DNA of 64,000 bases, from contig CAIMVG010000010.1 of NCBI GenBank assembly GCA_903844845.1, forward strand, positions 124,001-188,000, read 5' to 3'. The position numbers and the translations under genes were made by a program. Source of the stretch: an uncultured Dehalococcoidia bacterium (lineage in GTDB: Bacteria; Chloroflexota; Dehalococcoidia; Dehalococcoidales; UBA1222). The notes below the pieces were generated by a model. The model ran no database searches, was not told where the DNA came from, and saw only the letters and a program-made list of their open reading frames with translations. This document shows, piece by piece, positions 26,709-37,252 of the stretch. Positions within the stretch are counted from its first letter, which is position 1, and every line of letters begins with the position of its first letter.

Positions 26709-26739
26709 CAAAAAAGGACGTCTTTTTTCAAGGCGCCCT
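26709..26739 (-). terminator. Terminator after the STAND/BTAD regulator
   Basis: On the minus strand AGGGCG pairs with CGTCCT (one G-T pair), with an inner CTT/AAG helix and a following TTTTTT. It separates the regulator from the small peptide gene, which should therefore have its own promoter. Confidence 0.65.
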
Positions 26740-26762
26740 CACAAAAGCGAGAAAAACCGGTG

Positions 26763-29700
26763 CTAGTTTCTACTGGTATGGCCGGTCAAAATGCGTTTGT
26801 ACAAATTCTGCATCTGAACCGAAGGCCTGCAGTCCATATCACGCAAAATGGTCTCAACGTACAGTTTGTAAACCGTTGAAGCCGCAATGTCGTTGCCCAT
26901 CGCCAGGTATTCTTCGATAAGGTGGCAATATGTTTCTTCGCGATACGGGTCGATAACGCTTAGTTTTTCGAGGAGACCGACGGCTCGATTATGCTGGCCC
27001 CGGGTGCTCGAAATCCGCGCCAGCAGCATGAGAACTTTAACATACTGGTTTTCAAGGGTCCGCCTTTTTTCCAGGGCCCAATCGCTGAACACTTCCGAGA
27101 GGAATGCACCTTTATAGAGAGAAACCGCTTTCTCAAGAGCAGGAATGAGTTCAGTGTCACTTATGCCGGCGCTGTCTACCCTGGAAACAAGTTTTTCAAA
27201 TTCCACCACATCGAAGCATACTTCAAGATTGGGGTTGACGAGATACCTGCCCTGTTCCATCGTGATTATGCGCGGGTGCAGCGCTTTCCTCAGGCGATAA
27301 AGGTTGATGTGGAAATTGCTGGTCGCCTTGGCGGGCGAAAGGTCAGGCCAGACGGCGGCGGTGATGCTTTCGCGGGTCTGCGCCCTCTCCGACGAAAGAA
27401 GGAAAAAGAGGATCTCCCTGGCACGGAGACTTCGCCAATCGCTTTCCGCTATGGGACGCGAATCCAGAGAGACACTCGTCTCTCCGAGGGCGAAGGCTTC
27501 GATCTCCGGCTTCCTGGAGAGCCCCGAGCGGCTGCCGGCATGATCGACCCTGTCATTTTCAACACGGTGTAGCTTAATTTTGGACAGGGCCCTCGAGAAT
27601 CGTTCCGGAGCCAGCCCCTCCGACACTGCGTATTCCAGAAGCAAAACGGCATTACGGCCTTCTACGGCGAAAAAGGCATCGTATCCAAGTCCGTCTGCCA
27701 GCGTCGAGGCGATTTTCAAATGCTGCATGGCTAAATCATATTTTTTCCCGAGAAAAGCGGCCTGGCCGAGGTGGAAATGGGCCTTCGCCAGCCCGTCCAT
27801 GTCCCCCATGGTTTCCAGCCGCAGGCAAACATCGCCGAGGATACGTTCCGCATCCGCCAGATGCCCTCGCTCGTACTCGATAATACCAAGCTGGGCGGTG
27901 AAAATCGTGGAATCGTAACCCTGTCCCTGCGAATTAGCCTGTGAGATGGCTTCCTTGATCAGAACTTCGGCTTTTTCGCTATCCCCTGCCAGGCGATAAG
28001 TTTCACCTAGTCCGGCCTTCGCCCAGATAACGTAATAAGATTCCATCACCTCGCGGGCGATGTCGAGGCCGACTCTATATGAATCCAATGCTTCGTCATA
28101 GCGGTCCAGGTCACGCAGGATCTCGGCCCGGCCGATAAATAGGGCCGCCTCGACCCTGCGGTACCCGGTTGCCCGGGCCTTTTCGATACCGGATTCTATG
28201 GTTTCGACGGCCAGTTTGAACTGCCCCAGGCGCTGGTAGATATAACCAACGTTACCGAGCGTGGCAGCAAGGGCGCCGTAATTCCGGGTCTCCAGCCAGC
28301 CGCTGCGGGCTTTTTCGAAATGAACGCTGGCATCGTCGAGTTTGCCAAGGCGTTTGTAAAGGATGCCGATGGAATTATGGATATCGGCCATCTGGCTGAC
28401 ATCCAGCAGGGATGAATACAAATCCAGCGCGCGTTCGAAATGCCTTAAAGCGGGTTGGAACTGCCCCTGCTCCACGCATACGGTTCCCAGCCTTCGATAT
28501 GCATCACCCAGAATGTCGGGGGAGCTTTCATGTGAATTGAGGAGGGCGAGGGCTTCTTCGATGTCCTTGCCGGCTTCTTTGAAATGCCCGGTGATACGCA
28601 GGGCGGCCGAACGCCAGCTAAGCGCCTGAGACCGGAACAACCAGTGGGAGTCGCCGCGGTAACTGTCCAATGCCTGCGTGAGAAGTTGCGCGGCCCTGCC
28701 GTTTTCTCCCAGGTGTATCAAGCTCTGCGAAAATAATATCGTCAATTCCGGGTCCAACGCCCGTTCCATCTCCGGAAGTGCTTCTATCCACCTGGAAACT
28801 GTGCCCCATTTCCCGGATTTAAGGAAGTTCGGCCCGGAAGAGGCAATTAACGACCTGGCCCGCGTGAAATCGTTCGCAGTGAGAAGATGATCGATGGCAT
28901 CCTGCCACCGCCCGGCATTCTCTGCGTGTCTTGCTGCCGCTGAATGAAGAGAAACGAAGAGCCCCCCGTTTTCCACCATGAGGGTCTTCTGTAAAAACTC
29001 CCGGAACAGGGCATGATAACGGTATGAAGCCCCGGTTCCATCGACACACTGGACGAACAAGCTGCGTTTTGCCAACTCCCTGAGCATCGAAAGCGAATCG
29101 GCCCGTTCCAGAAGCTTGTCGCACGTCGCCTGCTCCATCGTCTCCAAGGTACTCGATCCGAGCAAAAAATCCTGGATTTCGGGCGGCTGTTTGAGATATA
29201 CCTCGCTGCCCAGATACCTGAATACATCCTCGTGCGACAGGCCGAAGACCTGGTCCCGGGACTTGCTCCCGTGCAAAACATAGCTGCTGAGCAGGATGCC
29301 CACTATCCAGCCTTCTGTCTTCGCAGAGAGGTCGCCGGCTTCTTTCTCGTTAAGGTTTAGCCCGCGCGATTTATCGAGCAGGTCCTTCACTTCGTCGGGG
29401 TTAAATGCGAGGTCCGCAGTAGTGAGACAGGCGACTTCGTCCCGAAGCTTCAGCCTGTTTAACACCGGCAGATCCATGGAGGTCCTGCCGGAAATTACGA
29501 GATGAAGGTTTTCAGGAGCCCGTTCAATGAACAGGTTGAGCAGGTCATTGGCGGCGGGGCTGTCCTGAACATTATGATATTCGTCCAGAACGAGGACTAA
29601 AAAATCGGGAATCGTCTTGTGAATTTCCCCGGTTAAAGTGCCTGCCAGTTCCCTGGAGGAACGGGACAGATCGCCTGCAAGGGCAAGTCGATTGAGCGTG

Positions 29701-29993
29701 GTTTGACCGAACCCCGGAAAATTGACCCGGATGGAATTTACTATGCCTTCGACAAGTATGCTCGAATCCCGGTCGGCCACATCCAGAGAGTACCAGCACA
29801 CCGGAACTTCAAGTTCGGCAGCGAAGTCAATCAGCAGGGTAGTTTTGCCGTATCCGGCCGGAGCTGAAAGCGCCTGGATACGCTTGTCGACCCGCCGGAG
29901 CAGAAGGTCGTTGAGGCGCCGCCTTGCGACGACATGCTCACCCCTCTTGGGAATGATGCACTTGGTAACGAACTCCGGGTTCGATGCTATCAT
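26763..29993 (-). CDS. STAND ATPase-TPR-BTAD transcriptional regulator
   Basis: A 1076-residue regulator. It begins with a MalT-like NTPase domain (Walker A PAGYGKTT at 45-52, Walker B LVLVLDEYHN near 135). A long block of tetratricopeptide repeats spans roughly residues 400-800, with units such as AYRRLGTVCVEQGQFQPALR. The C-terminus has an OmpR-like winged helix (SLRAREILFFLLSSERAQTRE, near 850) and a BTAD domain (near 925-1065) as in SARP regulators. Such proteins bind a small inducer or peptide and use ATP to switch. It diverges from clpC and is followed by its terminator and the small peptide gene. Confidence 0.88.
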   Translation of the reverse strand: MIASNPEFVTKCIIPKRGEHVVARRRLNDLLLRRVDKRIQALSAPAGYGKTTLLIDFAAELEVPVCWYSLDVADRDSSILVEGIVNSIRVNFPGFGQTTLNRLALAGDLSRSSRELAGTLTGEIHKTIPDFLVLVLDEYHNVQDSPAANDLLNLFIERAPENLHLVISGRTSMDLPVLNRLKLRDEVACLTTADLAFNPDEVKDLLDKSRGLNLNEKEAGDLSAKTEGWIVGILLSSYVLHGSKSRDQVFGLSHEDVFRYLGSEVYLKQPPEIQDFLLGSSTLETMEQATCDKLLERADSLSMLRELAKRSLFVQCVDGTGASYRYHALFREFLQKTLMVENGGLFVSLHSAAARHAENAGRWQDAIDHLLTANDFTRARSLIASSGPNFLKSGKWGTVSRWIEALPEMERALDPELTILFSQSLIHLGENGRAAQLLTQALDSYRGDSHWLFRSQALSWRSAALRITGHFKEAGKDIEEALALLNSHESSPDILGDAYRRLGTVCVEQGQFQPALRHFERALDLYSSLLDVSQMADIHNSIGILYKRLGKLDDASVHFEKARSGWLETRNYGALAATLGNVGYIYQRLGQFKLAVETIESGIEKARATGYRRVEAALFIGRAEILRDLDRYDEALDSYRVGLDIAREVMESYYVIWAKAGLGETYRLAGDSEKAEVLIKEAISQANSQGQGYDSTIFTAQLGIIEYERGHLADAERILGDVCLRLETMGDMDGLAKAHFHLGQAAFLGKKYDLAMQHLKIASTLADGLGYDAFFAVEGRNAVLLLEYAVSEGLAPERFSRALSKIKLHRVENDRVDHAGSRSGLSRKPEIEAFALGETSVSLDSRPIAESDWRSLRAREILFFLLSSERAQTRESITAAVWPDLSPAKATSNFHINLYRLRKALHPRIITMEQGRYLVNPNLEVCFDVVEFEKLVSRVDSAGISDTELIPALEKAVSLYKGAFLSEVFSDWALEKRRTLENQYVKVLMLLARISSTRGQHNRAVGLLEKLSVIDPYREETYCHLIEEYLAMGNDIAASTVYKLYVETILRDMDCRPSVQMQNLYKRILTGHTSRN

Positions 29994-30093
29994 AAACGCT
30001 GATTATAAACGTGCCGGCATCCTAACACAAGTATTTTGCCATGTTTTTGAGCGTAAATTTTATCGTTAAGTATAAATAATTAGAGCGCCAGCT

Positions 30094-30122
30094 TTGACGC
30101 TTCCGGCAAGTTGACGTATAAT
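30094..30122 (+). promoter_or_regulatory. Promoter of clpC
   Basis: TTGACG, 17 bases, TATAAT, with transcription expected near 30129 and the ATG at 30166. A second TTGACG lies inside the spacer (30111-30116), too close to the -10 to serve it. No CIRCE or CtsR-type operator was recognised. Confidence 0.85.
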
Positions 30123-30165
30123 ATCTTGTATCTGCGATGCCAATCGCAGCCTGTGAGGTAATGAA

Positions 30166-32655
30166 ATGGCCAGCCGTTTTGACAAATTCTCAGAAAGAGC
30201 CCGCCGGGTTCTGAGCCTGGCCCAGGAAGAAGCACAGCGCCTCAACCACAATTACATCGGCACTGAGCATATCCTGCTGGGACTGGTCAAAGAAGAGGAA
30301 GGCGTCGCCGCCCGCGTCCTGATAAACATGGGGGTGAGCCTGCCCAAGATGCGGTCCGCCGTGGAGTACGTTATCGGTCCCGGCGAAAAGGTAACATCGG
30401 CGGGCACCGGGCTTACCACCCGCGCCAAGCGTGTCATAGAGCTTGCCATCGATGAAGCCCGCCAGATGGGGCACAATTATATCGGCACGGAACACCTGCT
30501 ACTCGGGCTTCTCCGCGAAGCCGACGGAGTCGCCGCCGGCGTGCTGGACAGCTTCAGCGTCACCCTTGAAAAGGCCCGCGCAGAGATCACCAGGTTCCTC
30601 AGCCAGAATGCGAACAAGAGCCGCGCCGCCAAGTCACCCAGCAAGACCCCGACGCTGGATCAGGTGGCACGCGATCTCACGGCGGAAGCGCGCGCCGGAA
30701 AGCTGGACCCCGTCATCGGCAGAAATAAAGAAATCGAACGCGTAATACAGATCCTCTCGCGCCGGACCAAAAACAACCCTGCGCTTATCGGCGAACCCGG
30801 CGTTGGGAAAACCGCCATCGTTGAGGGCCTTGCGCACCGAATAGTCTCCGGCGACGTTTTCGAAACGCTGGAGAACAAGCGAGTCGTATCGCTCGACATG
30901 GCTTCTGTGGTTGCCGGAACCAAGTACCGCGGCGAGTTTGAAGAACGTCTCAAGAAAGTCCTCGAAGAGCTGCGTGTCGCGGGCAACTGCATACTATTCA
31001 TCGATGAATTTCACACGCTTGTGGGAGCAGGTGCGGCGGAGGGCGCCGTTGACGCTGCCAACATCCTCAAGCCGGCCCTGGCCCGAGGCGAATTGCAGTG
31101 CATCGGCGCTACCACGTTGGACGATTACCGCAAATATATCGAACGTGACCCGGCCCTCGAACGCCGTTTCCAGCCCGTCCTGGTTGATGAACCTTCTCTC
31201 GAAGACGCCTTGAAGATCCTGCGCGGCATCAAGACCCGTTACGAGGAACACCACCAGTTAACCATCTCGGACGAAGCACTAAAGACGGCCGTCGATTTCG
31301 CATCCCGCTATGTTCCCGATCGTTTCCTTCCTGATAAAGCCATCGACCTTATCGACGAAGCTTCGTCGCGCGTCAGGATACGCTACCGCAGCAAACCTGC
31401 CATACTGCGCGAACGCAAGGAAGAAGAGAGCAAACTGCGTAAGGAAAAAGAAGTTGCGCTTGCCAGCCAGCAGTACGACCTGGCGGCTGAAAAACGCCAG
31501 CAGGAACTACAGCTGGAAGAAGAGATAAAAGGCATCGAGGGCGAATGGCAGGTCCGCCAGGGACAGGGAAAACCCGAGGTTAAAAAAGAAGATATTGCTG
31601 AAGTCGTCGCGATGTGGACCGGTATCCCCGTCGTGCAGATTGCCGACGATGAGACAAGCCGCCTTCTGCATATGGAAGAGGCCCTTCACAAACGTATCGT
31701 CGGCCAGGATGAGGCCATCGAGACCATCTCCCGCGCCGTCAGGCGCGCACGGGCCGGATTGAAGGACCCTCGCCACCCGATCGGCACCTTCATGTTCCTT
31801 GGCCCGACAGGGGTGGGCAAAACCGAGCTGGCCCGGGCGTTGTCCGAGTTCATGTTCGGCAATGAAAATTCACTGATCCGCATAGACATGTCGGAGTTCA
31901 TGGAGAAATTCGCGGTATCCCGCCTGGTGGGAGCACCCCCCGGATATGTGGGATTCGAAGAGGGCGGGCAACTGACCGAAGCCGTCCGCCGCAAGAGTTA
32001 CTGCCTGATCCTTCTCGACGAAATCGAGAAAGCTCATCCGGACGTTTTCAACATCCTGCTGCAGATATTCGACGACGGCCATCTTACCGACGCCAAGGGA
32101 CGCAGGGTGGATTTCAGGAACAGCATCATTATTATGACCAGCAACATCGGAGCCGAGCTTATCCGCAAGGGCAACACCCTCGGATTCGTTTCCCACACAG
32201 ACGAAAGCAAGGTTGTGCAGAAGTCATACGACCGCATGAAGGAAAACCTTCTGGGCGAGCTTAAGAAAACCTTCAGGCCCGAGTTTATCAACCGTATCGA
32301 TGGTGTAGTGGTGTTCCATCCCCTCGAAAAGGAACAGATACGCAAGATCGTCGACCTCATGCTTGCTTCAGTCACCAAACAGATGCTGGAAAAGGGCATC
32401 AAGCTTGAGGTCACTGAAACAGCCAAGGACCTGCTGGGCGCAAAAGGCTACGACGAAGTCTTTGGAGCGCGTCCCCTTCGCCGCACTATTCAGGACCTCA
32501 TCGAGGACAAACTGTCCGAAGACCTCCTGCGTTCACAGTTCCGCACAGGCGATACGGTCATAGTCGACCTTGCGGAGAACGGTGACGAGCTGTTCATAGA
32601 CGTGAAGAAAGCTGCAGAACCGGCCCTGACAGCCAGCGAGACAAGTAATAACTGA
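30166..32655 (+). CDS. clpC: ATP-dependent Clp protease ATP-binding subunit ClpC
   Basis: An 829-residue AAA+ unfoldase that feeds proteins to ClpP. Domains: two N-terminal Clp-N repeats (each with [13 protein letters not shown]-like sequence) to about residue 145; AAA-1 with Walker A GEPGVGKT at 209-216; a UVR/middle coiled-coil region near 415-465; AAA-2 with GPTGVGKT at 546-553. Length and middle domain fit ClpC rather than ClpA or ClpB. The usual partners ctsR, mcsA and mcsB are not upstream. It is a single-gene unit with its own promoter and terminator. Confidence 0.95.
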   Translation: MASRFDKFSERARRVLSLAQEEAQRLNHNYIGTEHILLGLVKEEEGVAARVLINMGVSLPKMRSAVEYVIGPGEKVTSAGTGLTTRAKRVIELAIDEARQMGHNYIGTEHLLLGLLREADGVAAGVLDSFSVTLEKARAEITRFLSQNANKSRAAKSPSKTPTLDQVARDLTAEARAGKLDPVIGRNKEIERVIQILSRRTKNNPALIGEPGVGKTAIVEGLAHRIVSGDVFETLENKRVVSLDMASVVAGTKYRGEFEERLKKVLEELRVAGNCILFIDEFHTLVGAGAAEGAVDAANILKPALARGELQCIGATTLDDYRKYIERDPALERRFQPVLVDEPSLEDALKILRGIKTRYEEHHQLTISDEALKTAVDFASRYVPDRFLPDKAIDLIDEASSRVRIRYRSKPAILRERKEEESKLRKEKEVALASQQYDLAAEKRQQELQLEEEIKGIEGEWQVRQGQGKPEVKKEDIAEVVAMWTGIPVVQIADDETSRLLHMEEALHKRIVGQDEAIETISRAVRRARAGLKDPRHPIGTFMFLGPTGVGKTELARALSEFMFGNENSLIRIDMSEFMEKFAVSRLVGAPPGYVGFEEGGQLTEAVRRKSYCLILLDEIEKAHPDVFNILLQIFDDGHLTDAKGRRVDFRNSIIIMTSNIGAELIRKGNTLGFVSHTDESKVVQKSYDRMKENLLGELKKTFRPEFINRIDGVVVFHPLEKEQIRKIVDLMLASVTKQMLEKGIKLEVTETAKDLLGAKGYDEVFGARPLRRTIQDLIEDKLSEDLLRSQFRTGDTVIVDLAENGDELFIDVKKAAEPALTASETSNN

Positions 32656-32671
32656 CACCAATCACCTGGAT

Positions 32672-32708
32672 AAAAACAGAGCCCCGGACAAACCGGGGCT
32701 CTGTTTTT
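32672..32708 (+). terminator. Strong terminator after clpC
   Basis: AAAAACAGAGCCCCGG and CCGGGGCTCTGTTTTT form a 16-bp perfect stem around ACAAA. The flanking A and T runs make it usable in both directions. Confidence 0.9.
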
Positions 32709-32745
32709 ATATCAAGGAACCCGGATGATTTAACTCGCCCCTTCC

Positions 32746-32774
32746 TTGCGTTCAAAGTTCAAATAGTTTAAAGT
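32746..32774 (+). promoter_or_regulatory. Promoter immediately upstream of radA
   Basis: TTGCGT, 17 bases, TAAAGT. The -10 box ends only six bases before the GTG start codon of radA, so the transcript would begin at or next to the start codon (leaderless). No ribosome binding site is seen before that GTG. Confidence 0.5.
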
Positions 32775-32780
32775 CAACAC

Positions 32781-34175
32781 GTGGCTAAATCAAAAATCGT
32801 TTTTGTATGTAAAGAGTGCGGCAAGGAGAGCCTCCGATGGATGGGGCAATGCCCCGTCTGCTCAAGTTGGAACAGTTTTGCGGAACAAACAATAAAGCCG
32901 GTTGCTTCCAGCCAGATGTCCGGAGCGGGCCCTTTCAGCGTCCCCCAGGAACTATCGAAGATCGAGGCGACGCCACAGGAGCGCTGGCCCGTGGACATCG
33001 CAGAACTCAACCGTGTCCTCGGAGGAGGGTTGGTGCCCGGTTCGCTGGTACTTATCGGCGGGGAACCCGGGATCGGCAAATCCACTTTGCTGCTCCAAGC
33101 CGCTTCCCGCATGGCCGCCTCGAAGGGGAAAGTGGCGTACGTAAGCGGGGAGGAAACACTTCACCAGACACACCTCCGGGCACGAAGGCTGGGTATCGCA
33201 GGGGAAGGATTATACCTCCTGGCGGAGAACAACCTTGAAAGCATCATCGAGCACCTCGATAGGCTGAAACCATGTATGGCGATAATCGATTCCATCCAGT
33301 CCGTTTTCCTGCCCGAACTCGAAACCTCGTCCGGCAGCGTTACGCAGGTCCGTGAATGCACCCTCAGGCTGATGCGCTGGGCGAAACAAAGCCAGACGCC
33401 TGTTTTCATCACCGGGCATGTCACCAAGGACGGAGCCATCGCCGGACCGCGAGTCCTCGAACACATCGTGGACACGGTTCTGTATTTCGAGGGCGAGCCG
33501 TTCAGTTCTTACCGACTGCTCCGGGCCGTTAAGAACCGTTTCGGTTCGACCAACGAAGTAGGGATTTTCGAGATGAAGGAAAAAGGGCTCGCCGAAGTAG
33601 ACAATCCCTCCCAGCTTTTCCTGTCACAGCGGCAGGGTGATTCCATCGGGTCCGTCGTTACGGCGACCCTCGAAGGTAGCAGGCCGCTGCTGGTGGTCGT
33701 TCAGGCACTTACCAGTCTTACCAGTTTCGGGCTTCCAAGGCGCACGGTGAACGGACTGGATTTCGGAAGGCTCCTGCTTATCACAGCAGTCCTGAGCCGC
33801 AGGCTGGGCCTGAAGCTGAACAACCAGGACATCATCGTAAACGTGACAGGCGGGATAAAAGTGGAAGAACCCGCCGCCGACATGGCTATCGCGCTCGCGG
33901 TCTCTTCCAGTTTCAAAGATCAGCCGGTAGACCCGACGATGGCGGCCATCGGGGAGGTGGGGCTTTCGGGTGAGATACGATCGGTCTCCCAGCTCGAACG
34001 AAGACTGACCGAGGCCGCGCGCCTCGGGTTCAAAAAGTGCCTGGTTCCCCGCTCCGGATTCTCGGGCATTCACGTGACTGACATCGAACCTGTACCGGTC
34101 AGCACTCTCCGCGAGGCGGTGAAGCTCGGCCTGATCGGGAAAACCACGGAACCCTGCGGGCAGGAAGAAGAATAA
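32781..34175 (+). CDS. radA: DNA repair protein RadA
   Basis: A 464-residue RecA-like ATPase that processes recombination intermediates. It has the N-terminal C4 zinc finger (Cys10, 13, 24, 27), Walker A GEPGIGKS at 94-101, the RadA-specific KNRFG motif at 251-255, and a C-terminal Lon-protease-like domain without its protease centre. It starts with GTG. Downstream ispD begins 20 bases after the stop, so radA-ispD-ispF probably form an operon. Confidence 0.95.
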   Translation: MAKSKIVFVCKECGKESLRWMGQCPVCSSWNSFAEQTIKPVASSQMSGAGPFSVPQELSKIEATPQERWPVDIAELNRVLGGGLVPGSLVLIGGEPGIGKSTLLLQAASRMAASKGKVAYVSGEETLHQTHLRARRLGIAGEGLYLLAENNLESIIEHLDRLKPCMAIIDSIQSVFLPELETSSGSVTQVRECTLRLMRWAKQSQTPVFITGHVTKDGAIAGPRVLEHIVDTVLYFEGEPFSSYRLLRAVKNRFGSTNEVGIFEMKEKGLAEVDNPSQLFLSQRQGDSIGSVVTATLEGSRPLLVVVQALTSLTSFGLPRRTVNGLDFGRLLLITAVLSRRLGLKLNNQDIIVNVTGGIKVEEPAADMAIALAVSSSFKDQPVDPTMAAIGEVGLSGEIRSVSQLERRLTEAARLGFKKCLVPRSGFSGIHVTDIEPVPVSTLREAVKLGLIGKTTEPCGQEEE

Positions 34176-34195
34176 AACATCTTGAGTAATGACGG

Positions 34196-34882
34196 ATGTA
34201 TAAATCTCAAACAGTAGGGGCGGTGATCGTTGCGGCGGGGCACGGGGAGCGCATGGGGGGCATCGATAAAATTTTTGCGCCCCTGTGCGGCATTTCGGTG
34301 CTGGAACGGGTCGCGGGAACCATTAACGGTTCACCTTATATCGACCGCTTTGTCATAGTCCTCGCCCGTGATAACGTCATGCGGGGCAGGCACCTCCTCA
34401 AAGATAAAAACTTCACAAAACTTGCCAACGTGGTCTCCGGAGGGGCCCGGCGCCAGGACTCGGTAGAGGCAGGGCTTAAAAGCCTGGATTCGTGCAAATG
34501 GGCCTTAATCCATGACGGAGCCCGGCCTTTGCTCGTTCCGGAACTGATCAGCAACGGGCTCGAAGCCGCCCAGGAAACCGGGGCCGCCGTTGCGGCGGTT
34601 CCCGTGACAGATACGATTAAACTGGTTGATGACGGCGGTTATGTCAAGGAGACACTGCCGCGTTCACGCCTCTGGGCCGTGCAAACCCCGCAGGTTTTTC
34701 GTTACGATATTATCTGCGATGCTTACGCAAAAAACGTCACCGAAGCGACCGACGACGCGGCGCTGGTTGAGGCTACGGGGGTCTCCGTCAAGCTATACAT
34801 GGGAGCGTATGACAATATCAAGATCACTACGCCGGCTGACCTGGCGCTGGCTGAAATCCTGTGCCGGAGAAGAGAGGGCTGA
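34196..34882 (+). CDS. ispD: 2-C-methyl-D-erythritol 4-phosphate cytidylyltransferase
   Basis: A 228-residue enzyme of the non-mevalonate isoprenoid route, joining CTP and methylerythritol phosphate. The nucleotide-binding start VIVAAGHGERMG is the IspD form of the cytidylyltransferase signature; DGARPL and AVPVTDTIK follow at the expected places. It is followed by ispF after one base, the classic pairing of this pathway. Confidence 0.95.
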   Translation: MYKSQTVGAVIVAAGHGERMGGIDKIFAPLCGISVLERVAGTINGSPYIDRFVIVLARDNVMRGRHLLKDKNFTKLANVVSGGARRQDSVEAGLKSLDSCKWALIHDGARPLLVPELISNGLEAAQETGAAVAAVPVTDTIKLVDDGGYVKETLPRSRLWAVQTPQVFRYDIICDAYAKNVTEATDDAALVEATGVSVKLYMGAYDNIKITTPADLALAEILCRRREG

Positions 34883-34883
34883 T

Positions 34884-35357
34884 ATGCGAATCGGGCTGGG
34901 CTATGATGTACACCGGCTTGCTGAAGGCGTGCCGCTGGTTTTAGGCGGCGTGAGGATACCTCATTTTCAGGGACTTGCTGGATGGAGCGACGCTGACGTC
35001 CTCACTCACGCGGTGATGGATGCCTTGCTCGGCGCGGCCGCGCTGGGGGATATCGGCAAACACTTCCCGCCCGGCGACCCCGAATTAAAAGGTATTTCCA
35101 GTCTTGTCCTGCTGGAGCGCGTCGGAGTTATCCTCGGGGAGGCCGGTTACAAAGTAGGTAACATCGACGCTACAATCGTGGCCGAACGCCCCAAAATCGC
35201 ACCCCACGTCGAATCCATGCGCGCCGCACTATCGGGGGCGCTTGGTTGTTCACCCGGCGACATCGGCATCCAGGCTACCACCTCTGAAAAACTGGGTTTC
35301 ATAGGCAGGGAAGAAGGGATGGCGGCATGGGCCGTGGCCGCGATTGAGAAAATCTAA
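34884..35357 (+). CDS. ispF: 2-C-methyl-D-erythritol 2,4-cyclodiphosphate synthase
   Basis: A 157-residue enzyme starting at the ATG one base after the ispD stop; a longer frame upstream lies inside ispD and is rejected. It forms the cyclodiphosphate intermediate of the MEP pathway. Zinc ligands are visible in the start RIGLGYDVHRL (Asp, His) and DVLTHAVMDALLGA; the C-terminal ATTSEKLGFIGREEG is diagnostic. Normal length. Confidence 0.95.
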   Translation: MRIGLGYDVHRLAEGVPLVLGGVRIPHFQGLAGWSDADVLTHAVMDALLGAAALGDIGKHFPPGDPELKGISSLVLLERVGVILGEAGYKVGNIDATIVAERPKIAPHVESMRAALSGALGCSPGDIGIQATTSEKLGFIGREEGMAAWAVAAIEKI

Positions 35358-35431
35358 CAACCTTCACGCACGGCATCGACACGGTGCAGTCCCCTAATTT
35401 CCACCCGTCATCGCCTTTTTGGCATGAGTCC

Positions 35432-35440
35432 TGTTATAAT
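35432..35440 (+). promoter_or_regulatory. Extended -10 promoter of cysS
   Basis: TGTTATAAT is an extended -10 element. It ends eight bases before the cysS ATG at 35449, predicting a transcript that begins at or almost at the start codon. No clear -35 box is needed for this class, and none is obvious. Confidence 0.6.
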
Positions 35441-35448
35441 ATTCAACA

Positions 35449-36813
35449 ATGAAAATCACCAACACTCTGTCAGGCTTAAAAGAAGCGTTTATCCCGCAGG
35501 GCGAAGAAGTAAAGATGTACGTCTGCGGTATCACGCCGCAGTCCGAGGCCCACATAGGCCACGCCATGAGCTACATCAACTTCGATGCGATACGGCGCTA
35601 TCTCAGATTCCGCGGTTATAAAGTCAGGTGCGTACAGAACTTCACAGATATCGACGACAAGATTATCAATAAAGCCGCGGCATTGGGCGTCAGCATATCC
35701 GAACTGGCTGAAAAAAACATGGCCGATTTCATGACGGACATGGATGCCCTTAACGTCAGCCGCATGGACCTTTACCCCCGGGCCACCCAGGAGATCCCCA
35801 AGATTATCGAAATAGTCCAGGGGCTGGTGGACAAGGGTTTCGCCTATCCGGCTGAAGGCAGCGTTTATTTCCGGGTAACCAGGCTGGAAAATTACGGCAA
35901 CCTGGCCCACCGTACACTGGACCAGATGATGGCGGGGGCCCGCATTGAGCCGGGAGACGAAAAAGAGAACCCCATGGATTTCGTAGTTTGGAAAGCCGCC
36001 AAGCCCGGAGAACCTTCATGGGACAGCCCCTGGGGCAAGGGGAGGCCTGGATGGCATATCGAATGCAGCGCCATGTCGCTAAGATACCTCGGAGATACGC
36101 TGGATATCCACGGCGGCGGCCAGGACCTTATCTTCCCTCACCATGAAAACGAGATAGCACAGTCAGAAAGCTTCACGGGGAAAAAACCTTTCGTGAAATA
36201 CTGGATGCATAACGGCCTTCTCAGGCTCGGCGAAGAGAAAATGAGCAAGAGCATAGGCAATATCATAAGCATCAAGCAAGCCCTTTCAAAATATTCCGTA
36301 GACGCAATACGCATCTTTATCCTCGGGTCACATTACCGCAGCCCGTTAACGTATTCCCCGGAGGCGCTGGAAGCGGCAGAGAAGGGCGCAGCCAGACTCA
36401 GGCAAGCGCTGGAGTCGAGTACCTCGGGGGGCAAAAGCATCAGCCTTGATACAGCGGGGGTGCTAAAGCGTTTCATGGAATCCATGGACGATGATTTCAA
36501 CACGCCGCAAGCACTGGCGGTGCTGTTTGACCTGACCCGCGAACTCAACCGGTTGCGCGACGAAGGTGAGGATATCTCCCAGGCTCAGAATTTGCTCAAG
36601 GAACTCAGCGAAGTACTCGGGTTGACCCTGAAAGGCGTTGAAAAAACTGCCGGTGGTTCCGATCAGTTCATCCAGCTCCTTCTGGACACCAGGAACGGGT
36701 TAAGGCAAGCCAAACAATATCAGCTGGCCGACGATATACGAAAACGCCTCGAAGACCTTGGCGTCTTTATCGAAGATACCGCCGGAGGTACGACCTGGAA
36801 AGCCAGGCGCTGA
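35449..36813 (+). CDS. cysS: Cysteinyl-tRNA synthetase
   Basis: A 454-residue class I synthetase. HIGH is at 35-38 in [10 protein letters not shown], zinc ligand Cys26 in YVCGITP, another in HIECSAMS and [13 protein letters not shown] is at 264-268. The C-terminal helical domain binds the anticodon of tRNA-Cys. Length is normal. The stop codon directly abuts the stop codon of the small convergent membrane protein gene. Confidence 0.96.
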   Translation: MKITNTLSGLKEAFIPQGEEVKMYVCGITPQSEAHIGHAMSYINFDAIRRYLRFRGYKVRCVQNFTDIDDKIINKAAALGVSISELAEKNMADFMTDMDALNVSRMDLYPRATQEIPKIIEIVQGLVDKGFAYPAEGSVYFRVTRLENYGNLAHRTLDQMMAGARIEPGDEKENPMDFVVWKAAKPGEPSWDSPWGKGRPGWHIECSAMSLRYLGDTLDIHGGGQDLIFPHHENEIAQSESFTGKKPFVKYWMHNGLLRLGEEKMSKSIGNIISIKQALSKYSVDAIRIFILGSHYRSPLTYSPEALEAAEKGAARLRQALESSTSGGKSISLDTAGVLKRFMESMDDDFNTPQALAVLFDLTRELNRLRDEGEDISQAQNLLKELSEVLGLTLKGVEKTAGGSDQFIQLLLDTRNGLRQAKQYQLADDIRKRLEDLGVFIEDTAGGTTWKARR

Positions 36814-37026
36814 TTATTTAGCGGGTTTCAACACAAACGAAAGTGCCCCGCCGATAACGATCAGGGCGGCTCCGGCACCCACCGCACTCCACATCGTACG
36901 CTTGGCTAATATCACCTGTCCGGGTATCATCGACGTGTTGACCTGGTGCAGCAATCCCCACAAGACCGTCAGAGCGCCAGCCCCGACCAGGAATACGATT
37001 ATCAACTCTTTAACAGCTTTAGTCAT
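36814..37026 (-). CDS. Small two-helix membrane protein of unknown function
   Basis: A 70-residue protein with two hydrophobic helices (ELIIVFLVGAGALTVLWGLL and SAVGAGAALIVIGGALSFVL) joined by a short polar loop. The start at 37026 is chosen because GGAGGT precedes it; an upstream in-frame ATG adds 20 unlikely residues. It is convergent with cysS, stop to stop. I do not recognise a family. Confidence 0.65.
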   Translation of the reverse strand: MTKAVKELIIVFLVGAGALTVLWGLLHQVNTSMIPGQVILAKRTMWSAVGAGAALIVIGGALSFVLKPAK

Positions 37027-37133
37027 TTTGGGTTTTACCTCCGTGCGGGATTCCAATCGAAAGTATAGGACATCACGGAACCGCATTCAACCACCCGGCA
37101 TACCGCAACCGCATTCAATCCACGAAGACAACC

Positions 37134-37162
37134 TTGCAAGAACGTAAGATTTGTGTTAAATT
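37134..37162 (+). promoter_or_regulatory. Promoter of tRNA-Ala
   Basis: TTGCAA, 17 bases, TAAATT, ending 14 bases before the mature tRNA 5' end. Confidence 0.55.
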
Positions 37163-37176
37163 AAGTTTTGTCTTTT

Positions 37177-37252
37177 GGGCCCGTAGCTCACTTGGTAGAG
37201 CGTTTGACTGGCAGTCAAAAGGTAAGGGGTTCGAGCCCCCTCGGGTCCACCA
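37177..37252 (+). tRNA. tRNA-Ala (anticodon GGC)
   Basis: A 76-base cloverleaf with encoded CCA. The acceptor stem pairs GGGCCCG with CGGGTCC and includes the G3-U70 wobble that is the alanine identity element. The anticodon stem TTTGA/TCAAA encloses CTGGCAG, giving anticodon GGC. The T-arm has GGGGTTCGAGCCCC. Confidence 0.95.
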
